From assembly GCF_040365225.1 (NCBI RefSeq), contig NZ_AP028055.1:1922001-1986000 (forward strand): a DNA stretch of 64,000 nt, written 5' to 3'. The stretch comes from Bacteroides sedimenti. Its GTDB lineage: Bacteria > Bacteroidota > Bacteroidia > Bacteroidales > Bacteroidaceae. This document shows, piece after piece, positions 63,501 through 64,000 of the stretch; position 1 is the stretch's first letter, and every line of letters begins with the position of its first letter. A program made the translations under genes and the position numbers. Below the pieces are notes generated by a model. The model was not told the DNA's origin. It was given only the letters and a program-made list of their open reading frames with translations, and searched no databases.

Positions 63501-64000
63501 TTAGAACTCAATAACGAATAGGTTGCAATTACTGCGGTTTCTGTAGGTCCATAAGTGTTAAATACCAAACGCCCTGGTTTGCACCATCTGACAGCAATAT
63601 CTCTTGGGCAAACCTCTCCACCAAAAATTAATATCTTTAAGTCTGGCATGTCCTCTTTTACCATTGAAAGTAATGTAGGAGCACACGAAAGGAATGTAAT
63701 TTTTAACTGATTTAGTATGGCAGCCAATTGATCGCCAGATCGCATTATTTCAAAAGTTCCAATTACCAGGGTGGCTCCGACTGAAAAGGTTACCCAGATT
63801 TCTTCGACAGATGCATCAAATGAAACCGAAAATCCCTGTAAAGCTCTGTCCGAATGTGCCAAAGGATAAATTTGCTGTGCACCGCAAATGTAATTAACAA
63901 CATTTCGATGCTCGAGTAATACCCCTTTGGGATTACCTGTTGTTCCCGATGTATAAATAATATAGCACAAGTCACTAGGTGTGCGATTTATCACAGTTGG
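60530..64000 (-). CDS. Pls/PosA-type single-module nonribosomal peptide synthetase (N-terminus missing)
   Basis: The frame is open to the window edge; the part seen is 1156 codons, and the 5' end lies beyond 64000. Numbering is from the GTG at 63994. Adenylation domain: TSGTTGNPKG (15-24), NTYGPTE (146-152), YRTGDL (233-238), GRADAQVKVRG, and K340 in SSQKIDR. Carrier domain: FFDDLGGHSL, phosphopantetheine site S399. Three repeats follow, each with two membrane helices (about 467-530, 694-757 and 941-998), a KWxxLGxIKxGKYxLW-like segment and a beta-helix-like soluble domain (about 571-680, 805-910, 1047-1150). No condensation or thioesterase domain is seen. This is the Pls layout, which makes isopeptide-linked homopoly(amino acids) at the membrane. 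Confidence 0.9.
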   Translation of the reverse strand, partial: PTVINRTPSDLCYIIYTSGTTGNPKGVLLEHRNVVNYICGAQQIYPLAHSDRALQGFSVSFDASVEEIWVTFSVGATLVIGTFEIMRSGDQLAAILNQLKITFLSCAPTLLSMVKEDMPDLKILIFGGEVCPRDIAVRWCKPGRLVFNTYGPTETAVIATYSLLSSNEDVTIGKPLKGYDVLLVNEQLETVSYGEEGEILIGGESVARGYLNRKELTAQKFIETDKFNGVRKRYYRTGDLARYAPNGELIFLGRADAQVKVRGFRVELAEIESLLIKCKGIQAAAVKLDSSTQQLAAYVVKNEEQEIDREEVAKLLRQMLPYYMVPSTLDVIAALPMTSSQKIDRNRLPPPQLPLVYSAQRKILPPSTMIEHEMVKIISRNINRNDVSMDDNFFDDLGGHSLLAAIVVSEMRELKMFENMSVADVYKFPVLSDLARELEKKKPKEGARDSEERDIYTPSKLSYYTCTFFQGISLLFLILLFGMEWLGPFLVYSYYYQAENGVFYSLFMSLLMYFSILPVLSIFAIIFKWIVLGKIKAGKYKLWGSYYFRFWIVDKVISICPTVYFTGTSMINLFYRLVGAKIGKDTYINTSAVSAFDLLSVGDNVSICTDSHLRGYIIEDGYLKIGTIEIEDDVFIGTRCCLAHNTKMERNSSIEDLTLVPEGSTIPHNEIWGGSPASKIGMNEPQEHIKLWSKRFTLLSLFGVFVIPLITMIAYFPGMMLITHLDFTSEKYHFLWMTIGVGFSFVVLLTSIITILKWLLLGNIKEGKYPLNSLFYYKKWFFDQLMKLSLQVIGTLYTTLYLQIWFKRLGVKMGKRVEISTVEFISPDLLVTGDECFLADSVSVGACHVRNGYMNIAKTYIGNRTFVGNSAVISPSTHLGNDVLVGVLSKMDNENLPAKDGTSWFGSPAVFLPKRDINRDFPAEQTYKPTRKLFIQRYTIEFFRVVLPATLFIFCAALVTNAVSFLQVEKDLYELLWVFPFLYIGAAIIGTLITVLLKWTIIGEYSTAKKPLWSNYVWRSELITGVYENFLVFFLLNVLTGTPFIKYPLRLLGCKIGSRTCLFTTQITEFDLIRIRDNSVCNDNCTLQTHLFEDRVMKMSYIDIGKRCSVGGMSVVLYDSKMEDDSILDPLSVLMKNEILPAKNRFVGAPAIKTEG

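Noticed and set aside
63992..63994. GTG at 63994 as the true start of the synthetase
   Set aside because: The frame stays open to the window edge, and the GTG lies just before the TSGTTGNPKG motif, far inside an adenylation domain, so the real start is beyond 64000.

Overview
The window comes from a saccharolytic member of the Bacteroidota, most likely Bacteroides or a close relative. The evidence is three SusC/SusD-type loci, many secreted glycosidases with Bacteroides-style signal or lipoprotein peptides, a NUDIX-type pentose regulator, and promoters matching the Bacteroides pattern (-33 TTTG, 19-20 bp, -7 TANNTTTG). The species cannot be fixed from the sequence. No tRNA, rRNA, CRISPR array, intact insertion sequence or phage gene was seen.

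Layout. (1) 1-5.5 kb, + strand: the end of a SusD gene, then GH3 beta-glucosidase, an endonuclease/exonuclease/phosphatase (EEP) protein, a GH144-like endo-beta-1,2-glucanase and an SGNH esterase. This looks like a beta-1,2-glucan locus and could strip decorated bacterial periplasmic glucans. (2) 5.5-8.1 kb: paired hairpins, a GH53 galactanase lipoprotein and a XylR/AraC-type regulator. (3) 8.1-21.7 kb, - strand: SusC, SusD, GH92 alpha-mannosidase, EEP, alkaline phosphatase, metallophosphoesterase, ROK kinase and a GH63-like glycosidase; three phosphoesterases beside a mannosidase suggest a phosphorylated mannoside substrate. (4) 21.7-27.1 kb: an AT-rich island of small exported hypothetical proteins and non-coding repeats. 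(5) 27.2-37 kb: an EEP/purple-acid-phosphatase fusion, then GH35, GH43 and GH2 enzymes with no SusCD pair. (6) 37-42.5 kb, - strand: a four-gene xylose operon (NUDIX regulator, xylulokinase, xylose isomerase, xylose transporter) with a clear promoter. (7) 42.9-58.3 kb, - strand: ECF sigma factor, FecR anti-sigma factor, STN-containing SusC, SusD and three GH2 enzymes. A GH123-like gene is divergent from the sigma factor.

(8) 60.5-64.0 kb, - strand and cut by the window edge: the best candidate for an undescribed system. It is a single-module nonribosomal peptide synthetase with an adenylation domain, a carrier domain and three repeats of paired membrane helices plus a left-handed beta-helix-like domain. 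This is the architecture of Pls, the epsilon-poly-L-lysine synthetase of Streptomyces. The adenylation pocket read by eye (D-A-E-S-I-G-T-V-I-K) resembles lysine-activating pockets, so a cationic homopoly(amino acid) product is a concrete, testable prediction.

In the three PULs, glycans would be bound and imported by SusC/SusD, trimmed by exported glycosidases, esterases and phosphoesterases, and the sugars phosphorylated inside. All three susD genes are followed by a terminator-like hairpin before the first enzyme gene, which would give more SusCD than enzyme.
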